Assembly: GCF_001667265.1 (NCBI RefSeq)
Contig: NZ_LZHW01000044.1
Location: 1-64,000, forward strand
Length of the DNA: 64,000 nucleotides
Direction: 5' to 3'
From: Mycobacterium sp. ACS4331
GTDB lineage: Bacteria; Actinomycetota; Actinomycetes; Mycobacteriales; Mycobacteriaceae
This document shows positions 8,720 to 17,474 of this stretch, one piece after another. The stretch's first letter is position 1. Every line of letters begins with the position of its first letter. The translations under genes were made by a program, and so were the position numbers. Under the pieces are notes generated by a model, which did not search any database, had not been told where the DNA came from, and was given only the letters and a program-made list of their open reading frames with translations.

Positions 8720-9853
8720 ATGACAGAAGTGGCCAACCCGGAGCAGCTTCTCTTCGCCTCCACAGCACAGGCGTTCCTGGAACGCGAGGCATCGCTGCCG
8801 AAGGTGCGCGAGCTGTACGAGCGTGACGAATCCTTCGACGCGGCATGGTGGCAGCAGGCCGCCGAACTCGGGTGGGCCAGCCTCCTGGTACCCGAGGAAC
8901 TCGGCGGCGGCAGCGTCTCCGGTGACGGTGTCGCCGACCTCGCCCTGGTGGCCGAGCAGGTGGGTCGCACCGTCGCACCCGGCCCACTGCATCCGGTCAG
9001 CGTGGTGCTCGCCGGCCTGGTCGAGTCGCCTGAGGGTCACGAGGACACCATCGAGGCGCTGGTCTCCGGCGAGGCGATCGCGTCATGGGCCACCTACGAG
9101 CCGAAGCGCCCATTCGATCCCACGCATCCGGTGACCACGGCCACCCGCACCGACGCCGGATACCGCATCGACGGTGTGAAGGACCGCGTCGAGGCGGGTG
9201 CCGAGGCAAATCTGCTGCTCGTCGTCGCGCTGCTCGACGGGCAGCCTCGCCAGTTCATCGTCGCGGCCGACGCACCCGGGGTGAGCGTGACCGTGCAGAA
9301 GTCGGTCGACCTTGTGAAGCGTTATGCCCGTGTGGAGTTCGACGGTGTCAAGGTCGCCGAGTCGGCGGTGGTCGGTTCGGCGGATCTGACCGCGACCGCG
9401 ATCGAACGTCAGCGCCAGGTGGCACTGGTGCTGCAGTGCGCCGAGATCGTCGGCATTCTCGACGCGGTGCTGGCGATGACCAATCAGTGGCTGCTGGACC
9501 GGCACAGCTTCGGCCGCCCGCTGGCGTCCTACCAGGCCCTCAAGCACCGGTTCGCTGACATGAAGATGTGGTTCGAGGCCGCCCGGGCCACCACCGCCGG
9601 GGCTGCCGCGGCCGTGGGCGCACGTTCGGCCAACGCCAGCAAGCTGGTCAGCGTCGCGAAAGCCTATGTCGCAGAGCGCGCCCCGTTGATGCTGCAGGAC
9701 TGCGTGCAGTTGCACGGCGGTATCGGCGTCACCTGGGAACACGACCTGCACCTGTACCTGCGACGCGTCGCTCTGAACCGGGCCATGTACGGCTCGCCCG
9801 AGGACCACCACCGCGCGGTGTACGAACTGAGCCGCAAGACGCAGGAGGCATGA
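8720..9853 (+). CDS. Acyl-CoA dehydrogenase (short FadE subunit)
   Basis: A 377-residue acyl-CoA dehydrogenase fold protein that would oxidise an acyl-CoA at the alpha-beta bond using FAD. The C-terminal domain contains DRHSFGRPLASYQALKHRFADM and QLHGGIGVTWEHDLHLYLRR, both conserved in the family. The catalytic Glu region of the classical enzymes is not obvious. The gene is followed by a second, larger acyl-CoA dehydrogenase with an ATGA overlap; in actinobacterial steroid degradation such pairs form alpha2beta2 heterotetramers with one active site per pair, and that arrangement is plausible here (inference). Confidence 0.9.
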   Translation: MTEVANPEQLLFASTAQAFLEREASLPKVRELYERDESFDAAWWQQAAELGWASLLVPEELGGGSVSGDGVADLALVAEQVGRTVAPGPLHPVSVVLAGLVESPEGHEDTIEALVSGEAIASWATYEPKRPFDPTHPVTTATRTDAGYRIDGVKDRVEAGAEANLLLVVALLDGQPRQFIVAADAPGVSVTVQKSVDLVKRYARVEFDGVKVAESAVVGSADLTATAIERQRQVALVLQCAEIVGILDAVLAMTNQWLLDRHSFGRPLASYQALKHRFADMKMWFEAARATTAGAAAAVGARSANASKLVSVAKAYVAERAPLMLQDCVQLHGGIGVTWEHDLHLYLRRVALNRAMYGSPEDHHRAVYELSRKTQEA

Positions 9854-11118
9854 GCATGACGGACACCGCGGTCTCCACGGGCACCCAGGAGTCGGTGGCC
9901 GAGTTCGCCGCGCGCGCCAGGGTCTGGCTTGCCGACAACATGCCACGCATCGACCCCGACAACCCCCCGTTCTCGGTGCGCGCCCACCAGGAGTCCTGGG
10001 ACCGCGCCAAGGAACTGCAGAAGCGCCTCTACGCGGGCGGTTTCGCCGGGATCTGCTTCCCCCGAGAATACGGCGGCCTCGGACTCGATTACGCCTACCA
10101 GAAGGCGTTCAACGGCGAGTGCCGCAACTATGAGATGCCGCTGATCCTCAACACCCCGTCGTTCACGATCTGCGCGGCGACCATCCTCGACGTGGGCAGC
10201 GAAGAGCAGAAGCGGGAACGCATCTCGGCCGCGATCCGCGGTGAGGAGATCCTGGTCCAACTGCTCAGCGAGCCCAGTGGCGGCTCCGACCTGGCCGGGG
10301 TCATCACACGCGCCGACCGCCGCGACGGAAAGTGGATCATCAACGGCGCCAAGACCTGGAGCACCAGTGCCTTCGCGGGCGACTACGGGCTCATGCTGGC
10401 ACGCACCGACTGGACCGTGCCCAAACATGAGGGCCTGACGATGTTCCTGGTGCCGCTGGACGCACCCGGAATCACGATGCGCCGCATCAAGGAGGTCAAC
10501 GGCAACGAGGAGTTCTGCGAGGAGTTCTTCGACGGCCTCGAACTGGGTGACGACGCCGTCGTCGGCGCGGTCAACGACGGTTGGACCGTGGCGTCGCGTC
10601 AGCTGTTCCACGAGCGTCGCGCGGTCGGCGGCGGATCGGAGTTCGCCAGCGGCACCGGCGCCGAGAACGCCAACGAGATGCCGCCGGATCACGTCGGGCT
10701 CGCGGAGGCCACGGGCCAGGGCGACGATCCGGTGATCCAGAATCTCGCGGGCCGGGCGCTGGCCCGCCGCATCGTCAAGGCGCAGTTGATCGAGCACGTT
10801 TCGCAGGCGATCGCGGCTGGGACTCTGCCCCCGACCTCGGGCACGCTGATCCGGCTGTTCCATGCCGAGACCACCGAACTCGAGGTGGACACCGCGCTGA
10901 CGATCGCCGGCACCGCGGGCGTCGTGGACGAGGGCGGCGACCTCGGCGGACTGTTGGACGTGGGCGTGCGCTACCTGTCCCGGCAGACCGGGTCGCTGGG
11001 TGGCGGCAGCTCCGAGATGGCCCGCAATGTCATCGGTGAACGCATCCTGGGGTTCCCCCGCGAGTTGGCTGCCGACCGCGGCGTGCCGTTCAACGAGGTG
11101 AAGCGGGGCCGCCAGTGA
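9850..11118 (+). CDS. Acyl-CoA dehydrogenase (second FadE subunit)
   Basis: A 422-residue acyl-CoA dehydrogenase. Motifs are GICFPREYGGLGLDY (N-terminal helical domain), QLLSEPSGGSDLAGVITRADR and WIINGAKTWSTSA (flavin-binding beta domain), and SLGGGSSEMARNVIGERILGFPRE at the C-terminus, typical of the family. It starts on an ATG that overlaps the stop codon of the preceding dehydrogenase gene by four bases (ATGA), so the two proteins are probably made in equal amounts and form a complex. An in-frame ATG two codons later is a possible alternative start. The natural acyl-CoA is unknown. Confidence 0.92.
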   Translation: MSMTDTAVSTGTQESVAEFAARARVWLADNMPRIDPDNPPFSVRAHQESWDRAKELQKRLYAGGFAGICFPREYGGLGLDYAYQKAFNGECRNYEMPLILNTPSFTICAATILDVGSEEQKRERISAAIRGEEILVQLLSEPSGGSDLAGVITRADRRDGKWIINGAKTWSTSAFAGDYGLMLARTDWTVPKHEGLTMFLVPLDAPGITMRRIKEVNGNEEFCEEFFDGLELGDDAVVGAVNDGWTVASRQLFHERRAVGGGSEFASGTGAENANEMPPDHVGLAEATGQGDDPVIQNLAGRALARRIVKAQLIEHVSQAIAAGTLPPTSGTLIRLFHAETTELEVDTALTIAGTAGVVDEGGDLGGLLDVGVRYLSRQTGSLGGGSSEMARNVIGERILGFPRELAADRGVPFNEVKRGRQ

Positions 11119-11136
11119 CATGGCTAGGGTGCACCT

Positions 11137-11571
11137 GTGACTGAATCCACCACCGACATCTCCCCCGCACTGGCCGCATCGCACGCGTCGTGGGCCGCCG
11201 TGCACGCCAACGACCGGGAGGCCTGGCTGGCGCTGATGGCCGACGACATCGTCATCGAGGACCCGATCGGTCCGGCGCCCACCAACAGTGACGGCACCGG
11301 TGTGCGCGGCAAGCAGAACGTCTATGCGTTCTACGACAGCACCATCGCCACCGCCGTCGCCCGGCGCATCACCTGCGAGGAGACCTTCCCGTCGAGCTCG
11401 CCGAACGAGATCGCGCACATTCTGAACCTGCACTTCGAGTTCGAGGGCGGTATGACCACCGACGTCCGCGGCGTCTTCACCTATAAGGTCAACGACGCGG
11501 GCCTGCTGACCAACCTGCGCGGCTACTGGAACATGGACGCGATGACGTTCGGCCAGGTCGAGGGCGACTAG
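11137..11571 (+). CDS. SnoaL/NTF2-like (ketosteroid isomerase-like) protein
   Basis: A 144-residue protein with the NTF2-like cone fold pattern: SHASWAAVHANDREAWLALMADDIVIEDPIGP at the N-terminus, then strands such as EIAHILNLHFEFEGGMTTDVRGVFTYKVNDAGLLTNLRGYWNMDAM. This family includes ketosteroid isomerases and small dehydratases/cyclases; which reaction applies is not visible. It begins with GTG 18 bases after the acyl-CoA dehydrogenase stop and is the last gene of the amidohydrolase operon, supporting a pathway acting on cyclic or steroid-like acids. Convergent with the radical SAM gene. Confidence 0.82.
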   Translation: MTESTTDISPALAASHASWAAVHANDREAWLALMADDIVIEDPIGPAPTNSDGTGVRGKQNVYAFYDSTIATAVARRITCEETFPSSSPNEIAHILNLHFEFEGGMTTDVRGVFTYKVNDAGLLTNLRGYWNMDAMTFGQVEGD

Positions 11572-11609
11572 CCCCCGGGCGCGTCGCGCACCACCTGAAA
11601 CCGCCACCG

Positions 11610-12620
11610 TCAGAACAGGGTCGGCTGCAGCACCTCGACGGACGGCTGCGCGGGTCGCGGCGGTGGCGTCGCCCGAGTGCCTCCCAGGCCGTGCCTGGCC
11701 ACCAGTGGCGCCACCCGGCGGCGCAGGTCGTCCCGGTATTCCGACGGCAGGTAGGCCCCGCGGCGATACAGCGTGCGATAGGGCCCGACCAGCTCGGGAT
11801 GTGAGCGCTGCAGCCAGCCCATGAACCACCCGCGGGTGGCGCCGCGCAGATGCAGGCCGAACACCGTCACACTCGTGGCACCGGCTGCCGCGATGCGCCC
11901 CAGCAGGTCATCGAGGTGGTCGATGGAGTCGGTCAGGTACGGCAGCACGGGTGCGACCATCACGTGGCAGTCCAGGCCGGCCTCGCGGATCGCGTTGATC
12001 AGCTCCAACCGTGCCGCCGGGGTGGGAGTGCCGGGTTCGACGTCGCGCTGCAGGTCCGCATCGCCGACGGCCAGCGACACCGCAAGCGACACCGGTACCC
12101 GGGACGAGGCCTCGACGAGCTGAGGCAGGTCCCGCCGCAGCAGCGTGCCCTTGGTGAGGATGGACATGCCGGTCCCCGAGTCCGCCAGCGCGGCAATGAT
12201 GCCCGGCATCAGCGCGTAGCGGCCCTCGGCGCGCTGATAGGGATCCGTGTTGGTGCCCAGGGCGACGGTCTCACGCTGCCACGAGGGCCTGCGCAGTTCC
12301 CGGCGCAGCACATCGACGACGTTGGTCTTGACCACGATCTGGGCGTCGAAGTCGTTGCCCGCGTTGAGATCGAGGTACTCATGCGTGGGGCGGGCGAAGC
12401 AGTACCGACAGGCGTGCGAGCACCCGCGGTAGCCGTTGACGGTGAACCGGAACGGCAGCATCGCCGCCTCGGGAATCCGGTTCAGCGCCGACTTGCACAG
12501 CACCTCATGGAACGTGACGCCCTCGAACTGCGGGGTCTTGACGCTGCGGACGAATCCGATGCGCGCGAGCCCCGGCAACGCACCGTCGTCCGCCCTGACC
12601 GCCTGCGCCTGCCACCGCAT
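11610..12620 (-). CDS. Rv2578c-type radical SAM protein
   Basis: A 336-residue radical SAM enzyme. The cluster-binding motif is GCSHACRYCF, with Cys67, Cys71 and Cys74 in the CX3CX2C pattern. LILTKGT-like MSILTKGTLLRRDL and LDCHVMVAPVLPYLTD fit the SplB/Rv2578c branch, whose reaction is not established (some relatives repair DNA spore photoproduct). The ATG at 12620 is chosen because homology starts there and a LexA-box palindrome lies eight bases upstream; an upstream ATG would translate through that box. A link to DNA-damage repair or tolerance is therefore plausible. Confidence 0.87.
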   Translation of the reverse strand: MRWQAQAVRADDGALPGLARIGFVRSVKTPQFEGVTFHEVLCKSALNRIPEAAMLPFRFTVNGYRGCSHACRYCFARPTHEYLDLNAGNDFDAQIVVKTNVVDVLRRELRRPSWQRETVALGTNTDPYQRAEGRYALMPGIIAALADSGTGMSILTKGTLLRRDLPQLVEASSRVPVSLAVSLAVGDADLQRDVEPGTPTPAARLELINAIREAGLDCHVMVAPVLPYLTDSIDHLDDLLGRIAAAGATSVTVFGLHLRGATRGWFMGWLQRSHPELVGPYRTLYRRGAYLPSEYRDDLRRRVAPLVARHGLGGTRATPPPRPAQPSVEVLQPTLF

Positions 12621-12628
12621 CCCACCAT

Positions 12629-12644
12629 GCGAACATATGTTCGA
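12629..12644. promoter_or_regulatory. LexA (SOS) box upstream of the radical SAM gene
   Basis: The 16-mer gcgaacatatgttcga matches the mycobacterial SOS box TCGAAC-N4-GTTCGA at all but the first base. It is centred about 16 bases before the ATG of the minus-strand radical SAM gene, so LexA binding would block its transcription until DNA damage. Damage induction of the M. tuberculosis homologue region is recalled from the literature and is not shown by this sequence. Confidence 0.8.
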
Positions 12645-12657
12645 TGGCGATGTCAAT

Positions 12658-12680
12658 CAGTGGTCAGCGATTCACCACTG
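12658..12680 (-). terminator. Candidate hairpin terminator after the MmpS-like gene
   Basis: A perfect seven-base inverted repeat, CAGTGGT (12658-12664) and ACCACTG (12674-12680) with a nine-base loop, overlaps the stop codon of the minus-strand gene at 12672. There is no T-run, which is usual for mycobacterial candidates. It separates that gene from the LexA-box promoter of the next minus-strand gene. Confidence 0.4.
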
Positions 12681-13118
12681 CGAAAGCATGCAGATCGGGC
12701 TGTAGGGATGATCGCCGGTCACCGCGACCACACCGTCCACGGCCACCTCACAGTGGGCGTTCGGAGCACCCATTCCACCGCGGGTGGTGCTGCTGACCTG
12801 CAGGAACGCCCACTGGGGATCGGCGAGGGTGGTGTCGAACACCCAGGGCGCCTCCGGCGTCACCGTGATGGTCTCGCGCTTGAGGTACGCGTCAGCGTTG
12901 GCGTTGTACTCGGCCTTGCTGGCGGGCTGATTGACCAGGTAGGTGATCTGAAACTGGTACGGGGCGCCCGTGGCGAGGACGTACCGGACGTTGCCGGCCC
13001 CCGGGTTCTCAGTGCCCTCAGGCTCTGCCGCTGACGTGCCATGTGTGACCGCTGTTGCGGCGGCGGCCAGAGCGAAGGCGGCCGCGATCCGACGTGTCGC
13101 TGTTCCCATGTTCGTCAT
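12672..13118 (-). CDS. Small secreted MmpS-like protein
   Basis: A 148-residue protein with an N-terminal signal sequence: a short basic stretch (TATRR), a hydrophobic core AAAFALAAAATAV and a likely cleavage after SAA. The mature part is rich in beta strands (VRYVLATGAPYQFQITYLV, WAFLQVSSTTRG, HCEVAVDGVVAV, SPICML) and has two cysteines in the order seen in MmpS transport-accessory proteins, which pair with MmpL exporters. No mmpL gene is adjacent, so the assignment is by pattern only. The alternative start at 13109 would lose three residues. Divergent from urtA. Confidence 0.6.
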   Translation of the reverse strand: MTNMGTATRRIAAAFALAAAATAVTHGTSAAEPEGTENPGAGNVRYVLATGAPYQFQITYLVNQPASKAEYNANADAYLKRETITVTPEAPWVFDTTLADPQWAFLQVSSTTRGGMGAPNAHCEVAVDGVVAVTGDHPYSPICMLSQW

Positions 13119-13217
13119 ATCTTCCGACGCTACCGGATCGTTACAACGTCCCCGCAGGTTCCCCTCGGCGACCGCTCGACGCCGCGGACCGACCGCTGAA
13201 CACGGGTGGAACAGGTC

Positions 13218-13236
13218 GTTAACGCGTTCGTGACAC
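13218..13236. promoter_or_regulatory. Candidate GlnR box upstream of urtA
   Basis: The sequence gttaacgcgttcgtgacac contains AC-N9-AC (AC at 13222-13223 and 13233-13234), the core spacing described for actinobacterial GlnR sites, about 135 bases before the urtA start. A TAnnnT element (TAACGT, 13266-13271) lies downstream as a possible -10. GlnR activation under nitrogen limitation would fit a urea transporter, but the motif is short and could occur by chance. Confidence 0.4.
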
Positions 13237-13369
13237 ACAGATATTTCACAGAAACACCGGCCACCTAACGTCCCGATCTGGCACCCGACGTGGGTGTCGT
13301 TCGGCCCGAATGAGGCACGCATCAGAGCCGACTCACCAAGGCCGCACTGTCCGTGACGAAAGGCTCTCG

Positions 13370-14635
13370 ATGGTCAGCTCCAACCGTCCGCGAATGAGTA
13401 AGTCTGCCCTCGCAGCGGGATCGATCGCCCTTGCCACCGCCATGACCCTTGCGGGCTGCGGCAGCAAGGCCGGCGACACCGAGGCCGCCGGCGCTGAATC
13501 CTGCGTCGACACCTCGGGTTCCACCATCAAGGTGGGATCCCTGAACTCGCTGTCGGGCACCATGGCGATCTCCGAGGTCACCGTGCGCGACGCCATCAAG
13601 TTGGCCGTCGAGCAGATCAACGCCGACGGCGGCGTGCTGGGCAAGCAGATCGAGATCGTGGGTGAGGACGGCGCCTCCGACCCCGCGGTGTTCGCCCAGA
13701 AGGCCGAGAAGCTCATCAATTCCGACTGCGTCGCAGCGGTGTTCGGCGGATGGACCTCGTCGAGCCGCAAGGCCATGCTGCCGGTGTTCGAAAGCAACAA
13801 CTCCCTGCTGTACTACCCCGTGCAGTACGAGGGCCTCGAGGCGTCGAAGAACATCTTCTACACCGGCGCCACCACCAATCAGCAGATCGTGCCCGCGCTG
13901 GACTACCTCAAGGAGAAGGGCGTCAAGTCGCTCTACCTGGTGGGCAGCGACTACGTGTTCCCACAGACCGCCAACCGGATCATCAAGGCCTACGCCGAGG
14001 CGAACGACATCGAGATCAAGGGCGAGGACTACACGCCGCTGGGATCGACCGACTTCTCGACCATCGTCAACAAGCTGCGCGCCTCCAACGCCGGCGCGGT
14101 GTTCAACACCCTCAACGGCGACTCCAACGTCGCGTTCTTCAAGGAGTACACCAACGCCGGCCTGACCCCGGAGAAGATGCCCGTGGTCTCGGTCTCCATC
14201 GCCGAGGAGGAGGTTGTGGGCATCGGCGCCAAGAACATCGAGGGCCAGCTCACGGCGTGGAACTACTACCAGACCGTCGACAACCCCGTGAACAAGGAGT
14301 TCGTCAAGGCCTACAAGGACAAGTACGGCGCCGACAAGCCGACGTCGGACCCCATGGAGGCCGCCTACGTCTCGGTGTTCCTGTGGAAGAACACCGCTGA
14401 GAAGGCGAACGCGTTCGACACCAAGGCGATTCAGGACAACGCCGACGGTGTGACCTTCGACGCCCCCGAGGGTCTGGTCACCATCGACGGCGAGAACCAC
14501 CACATCACCAAGACCGCGCGGATCGGCGAGATCCATCCCGACGGCCTGATCTACACCGTGTGGGAGTCCGACGGCCCGATCGAGCCGGACCCCTACCTGA
14601 AGTCCTACCCGTGGGCGCAGGGCCTCTCGGGCTAG
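13370..14635 (+). CDS. urtA: Urea ABC transporter substrate-binding lipoprotein UrtA
   Basis: A 421-residue periplasmic-binding-type lipoprotein. The signal peptide ends in the lipobox LAGC with Cys30 as the lipidated residue. The mature protein has the UrtA-type ligand domain, with [38 protein letters not shown] and [22 protein letters not shown], which separate it from branched-chain amino acid binders (LivJ). It captures urea (or short amides) outside the membrane and hands it to UrtB/UrtC. GAAAGG lies eight bases before the ATG. First gene of the five-gene urt operon. Confidence 0.95.
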   Translation: MVSSNRPRMSKSALAAGSIALATAMTLAGCGSKAGDTEAAGAESCVDTSGSTIKVGSLNSLSGTMAISEVTVRDAIKLAVEQINADGGVLGKQIEIVGEDGASDPAVFAQKAEKLINSDCVAAVFGGWTSSSRKAMLPVFESNNSLLYYPVQYEGLEASKNIFYTGATTNQQIVPALDYLKEKGVKSLYLVGSDYVFPQTANRIIKAYAEANDIEIKGEDYTPLGSTDFSTIVNKLRASNAGAVFNTLNGDSNVAFFKEYTNAGLTPEKMPVVSVSIAEEEVVGIGAKNIEGQLTAWNYYQTVDNPVNKEFVKAYKDKYGADKPTSDPMEAAYVSVFLWKNTAEKANAFDTKAIQDNADGVTFDAPEGLVTIDGENHHITKTARIGEIHPDGLIYTVWESDGPIEPDPYLKSYPWAQGLSG

Positions 14636-14638
14636 TCG

Positions 14639-15523
14639 ATGGATGTCCTCATCGGGCAGCTGGCAACGGGATTGAGCCTCGGCTCAATCCTGTTGCTGGC
14701 CGCACTCGGACTCTCGCTCACCTTCGGTCAGATGGGCGTCATCAACATGGCGCACGGCGAATTCATCATGGCCGGCTGCTACACCGCGTTCGTGGTGCAG
14801 AAGGTGGTCTCCAATGCCGGTGCCTCCCTGCTGATCTCGCTGGTGGTGGGATTCGTGGTCGGCGGCCTGCTCGGCGTGCTCCTGGAGAGCACCCTGATCC
14901 AGCGGATGTACCACCGGCCGCTGGACACCCTGTTGGTCACCTTCGGTGTGGGGCTGATCCTGCAGCAGGTCGCCCGCGACATCTTCGGTGCCCCCGCGGT
15001 CAACGTGACCGCACCGACGTGGCTGTCGGGCGGAGTGGAGATCCTCGGCGCCGTCGTCCCCAAGAGTCGCATCTTCATTCTGCTGCTGGCCGTCGTGTGC
15101 GTGACGGTGCTGGCGTTGGTGCTCAAGGCCAGCCCCATGGGCCGTCGCATCCGGGCCGTTGTGCAGAACCGGGATCTCGCTGAGACCAGCGGCATCTCGT
15201 CGCGACGCACCGACATCACGACGTTCTTCATCGGGTCCGGGCTGGCCAGTGTCGCCGGCGTGGCCCTGACGCTGATCGGGTCGACGAGTCCGACCACCGG
15301 GCAGGCCTACCTGATCGACGCATTCCTGGTGGTCGTGGTCGGCGGCCTCGGCCAGATCAAGGGCACCGTCATCGCGGCGTTCGCACTGGGGCTGATCAAT
15401 TCGTTCATCGAGTACAGCACCACCGCGTCGCTGGCCAAGGTGATCGTCTTCGTGATCATCGTCGTCTTCCTACAGGTCCGCCCCCAGGGACTGTTCACCG
15501 TGCGCACAAGGAGTCTGGTATGA
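14639..15523 (+). CDS. urtB: Urea ABC transporter permease UrtB
   Basis: A 294-residue inner-membrane permease of the LivH/UrtB branch with about eight hydrophobic segments. Characteristic stretches are AALGLSLTFGQMGVINMAHGEFIMAG near the N-terminus and VVVVGGLGQIKGTVIAAFALGLINS near the C-terminus. It forms the transmembrane channel with UrtC. It starts three bases after urtA stops and its own stop overlaps the urtC start (ATGA). Confidence 0.95.
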   Translation: MDVLIGQLATGLSLGSILLLAALGLSLTFGQMGVINMAHGEFIMAGCYTAFVVQKVVSNAGASLLISLVVGFVVGGLLGVLLESTLIQRMYHRPLDTLLVTFGVGLILQQVARDIFGAPAVNVTAPTWLSGGVEILGAVVPKSRIFILLLAVVCVTVLALVLKASPMGRRIRAVVQNRDLAETSGISSRRTDITTFFIGSGLASVAGVALTLIGSTSPTTGQAYLIDAFLVVVVGGLGQIKGTVIAAFALGLINSFIEYSTTASLAKVIVFVIIVVFLQVRPQGLFTVRTRSLV

Positions 15524-16638
15524 GAAGCCGTCTGAGCCGGCTCGGGCGATGGCAGACGTGGGCCGGTTTCGCCGTCGCCGCCGTGCTGTTGTTCGGTGTC
15601 GCGCCCGCGGTGCTCAGCACCTTCCGACTGGGCCTGCTCGGCCAGTACCTGTGTTTCGCCATCGTGGCAGCGGGCATCGGCCTGGCCTGGGGCCGCGGCG
15701 GCATGCTCACGCTGGGTCAGGGTGTGTTCTTCGGTCTCGGCGCCTACATGATGGGCATGCACCTCAAGATCGCGGACGCCGAGATCCGGGGCAACAGCGT
15801 GCCGGACTTCATGCAGATCGCCGGAATCCCTGTCCTGCCGGGCTATTGGGAACCGTTCGCCTCCCCCGCGTTCACGCTGCTGGCCATCGTGGTGGTGCCG
15901 ACGGCGATCGCGGCGCTGCTGGGCCTCGGCGTCTTCAAGCGCCGCGTCAAGGGCGCCTACTTCGCGATCCTGTCCCAGGCCCTGGCGGCCGCGATGGCCA
16001 TCCTGCTCGTCGGTCAGGCCACCCTGGGTGGGAGCAACGGGCTCAACGGTTTCCGCACATTCTTCGGATTCACACTCTCGGACCCGGTGAACCGGCAGAT
16101 GCTGTACTTCATCGCGGCGGGCGTGCTTCTGGCGGTCGTCGCCGTGGTACGGCAGCTCATGCAGAGTCGGTACGGCGAACTCCTGGTGGCGGTCCGGGAC
16201 GGCGAGGAGCGCGTGCGCTTCCTGGGCTACGACCCGGCCAACATCAAGGTGGTGGCGTACACGGCCGCCGCACTGTTCGCCAGCATCGCCGGAGCGCTGT
16301 TCGCGCCGATCATCGGATTCATCACTCCGGCCCAGGTCGGCATCGTGCCGTCGATCGCGTTCCTGATCGGCGTCGCGATCGGTGGCCGCACCACACTGCT
16401 GGGGCCGGTGCTGGGAGCGATCGGTGTCGCGTGGGCCCAGACGGCGTTCTCCGAACGATTCCCCTCCGGCTGGACCTACGCCCAGGGCCTGCTGTTCATC
16501 GTCGTCGTCGGGTTCTTCCCGGCCGGATTGGCGGGCATCGGCGCGCTGCGCAGGCGGCGTCGGCGGACCGAGTCCGCAGCCGAGCCCGTCCCGGATTCGC
16601 ATCCCGACCCCGAACCAGAGAAGGTGACCGCGTCGTGA
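15520..16638 (+). CDS. urtC: Urea ABC transporter permease UrtC
   Basis: A 372-residue LivM/UrtC-type permease. The core family pattern is GRGGMLTLGQGVFFGLGAYMMGMHL, then NGLNGFRTFFGFTLSDP, GYDPANIKVVAYTAAALFASIAGALFAPIIGFITPAQVGI and a charged cytoplasmic tail RRRRRTESA with many Pro/Glu residues. About nine membrane segments. Translation is coupled at both ends: ATGA overlap with urtB and GTGA overlap with urtD. Confidence 0.95.
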   Translation: MRSRLSRLGRWQTWAGFAVAAVLLFGVAPAVLSTFRLGLLGQYLCFAIVAAGIGLAWGRGGMLTLGQGVFFGLGAYMMGMHLKIADAEIRGNSVPDFMQIAGIPVLPGYWEPFASPAFTLLAIVVVPTAIAALLGLGVFKRRVKGAYFAILSQALAAAMAILLVGQATLGGSNGLNGFRTFFGFTLSDPVNRQMLYFIAAGVLLAVVAVVRQLMQSRYGELLVAVRDGEERVRFLGYDPANIKVVAYTAAALFASIAGALFAPIIGFITPAQVGIVPSIAFLIGVAIGGRTTLLGPVLGAIGVAWAQTAFSERFPSGWTYAQGLLFIVVVGFFPAGLAGIGALRRRRRRTESAAEPVPDSHPDPEPEKVTAS

Positions 16639-17474
16639 CCGCCGCAGAGACCGCACCGACCACACCGCCGGAGCCCGTCGCGGGCGGCAACGTCGGAATG
16701 GGCACCGAGTACCTCGAAGTACGCTGTCTGACAGTCGATTTCGACGGATTCAAGGCGGTCAGCGACGTCGACCTGACCCTGTTCCAGGGAGACCTGCGAT
16801 TCCTGATCGGCCCCAACGGCGCCGGGAAGACGACCGTCATCGACGCGATCACCGGACTGGTCTCAGCGACCGGATCCATCAGCAAGTCCGGGGTCGAACT
16901 GATCGGCAGGAAGGTGCACCAGATCGCCCGCCTCGGCGTGGGCCGCACCTTTCAGACCGCCTCGGTGTTCGAACAGCTGACGGTGCTGCAGAACCTCGAC
17001 ATCGCCGCGGGCGCCGGACGGTCCTGGCTCACGCTGCTGCGGCGACGCAGTGGCGTGCTGCCCGCCATCGAGGAGGCACTCGAGACGATCGGGCTGACGC
17101 ATCTGGCCGACCAACCCGCGGGTGTCCTGGCGCACGGCCAGAAACAGTGGCTCGAGATCGGCATGCTGCTGGTGCAGAACGCCGACGTGCTGCTGCTCGA
17201 CGAACCCGTGGCCGGCATGAGCACCGAGGAACGCGAGGAGACCGGAAACCTGCTCCGGCGCATCGGCGCCGAGCGCACCGTGGTCGTGGTCGAGCACGAC
17301 ATGGACTTCATGCGGGCTTTCGCGACATCGGTGACGGTGCTCGCGCGCGGTCAGGTGATCGCCGAGGGCACGGTCGCCGAGGTCCAGGCCAATCCCAAGG
17401 TCCAGGAGGTGTACCTGGGCACCGCGGCCGCGGGCGCCGAGGGCATCCCGGACGAACTGATCGAGGAGACCTGA
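16635..17474 (+). CDS. urtD: Urea ABC transporter ATPase UrtD
   Basis: A 279-residue ABC ATPase. The Walker A is GPNGAGKTT; the signature region reads LAHGQKQWLEIGMLL, the degenerate LSxGQ form typical of UrtD/LivG; Walker B is VLLLDEPVAGM and the switch His is in VVVEHDMDFM. An N-terminal extension of about 25 residues rich in Pro/Thr/Glu precedes the domain. The GTG start overlaps the urtC stop by four bases. It powers urea uptake with UrtE. Confidence 0.95.
   Translation: MTAAETAPTTPPEPVAGGNVGMGTEYLEVRCLTVDFDGFKAVSDVDLTLFQGDLRFLIGPNGAGKTTVIDAITGLVSATGSISKSGVELIGRKVHQIARLGVGRTFQTASVFEQLTVLQNLDIAAGAGRSWLTLLRRRSGVLPAIEEALETIGLTHLADQPAGVLAHGQKQWLEIGMLLVQNADVLLLDEPVAGMSTEEREETGNLLRRIGAERTVVVVEHDMDFMRAFATSVTVLARGQVIAEGTVAEVQANPKVQEVYLGTAAAGAEGIPDELIEET

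Noticed and set aside
15307..16665. A 452-codon minus-strand frame opposite urtC
   Set aside because: Antisense of a clear permease; no ribosome-binding site or family match.
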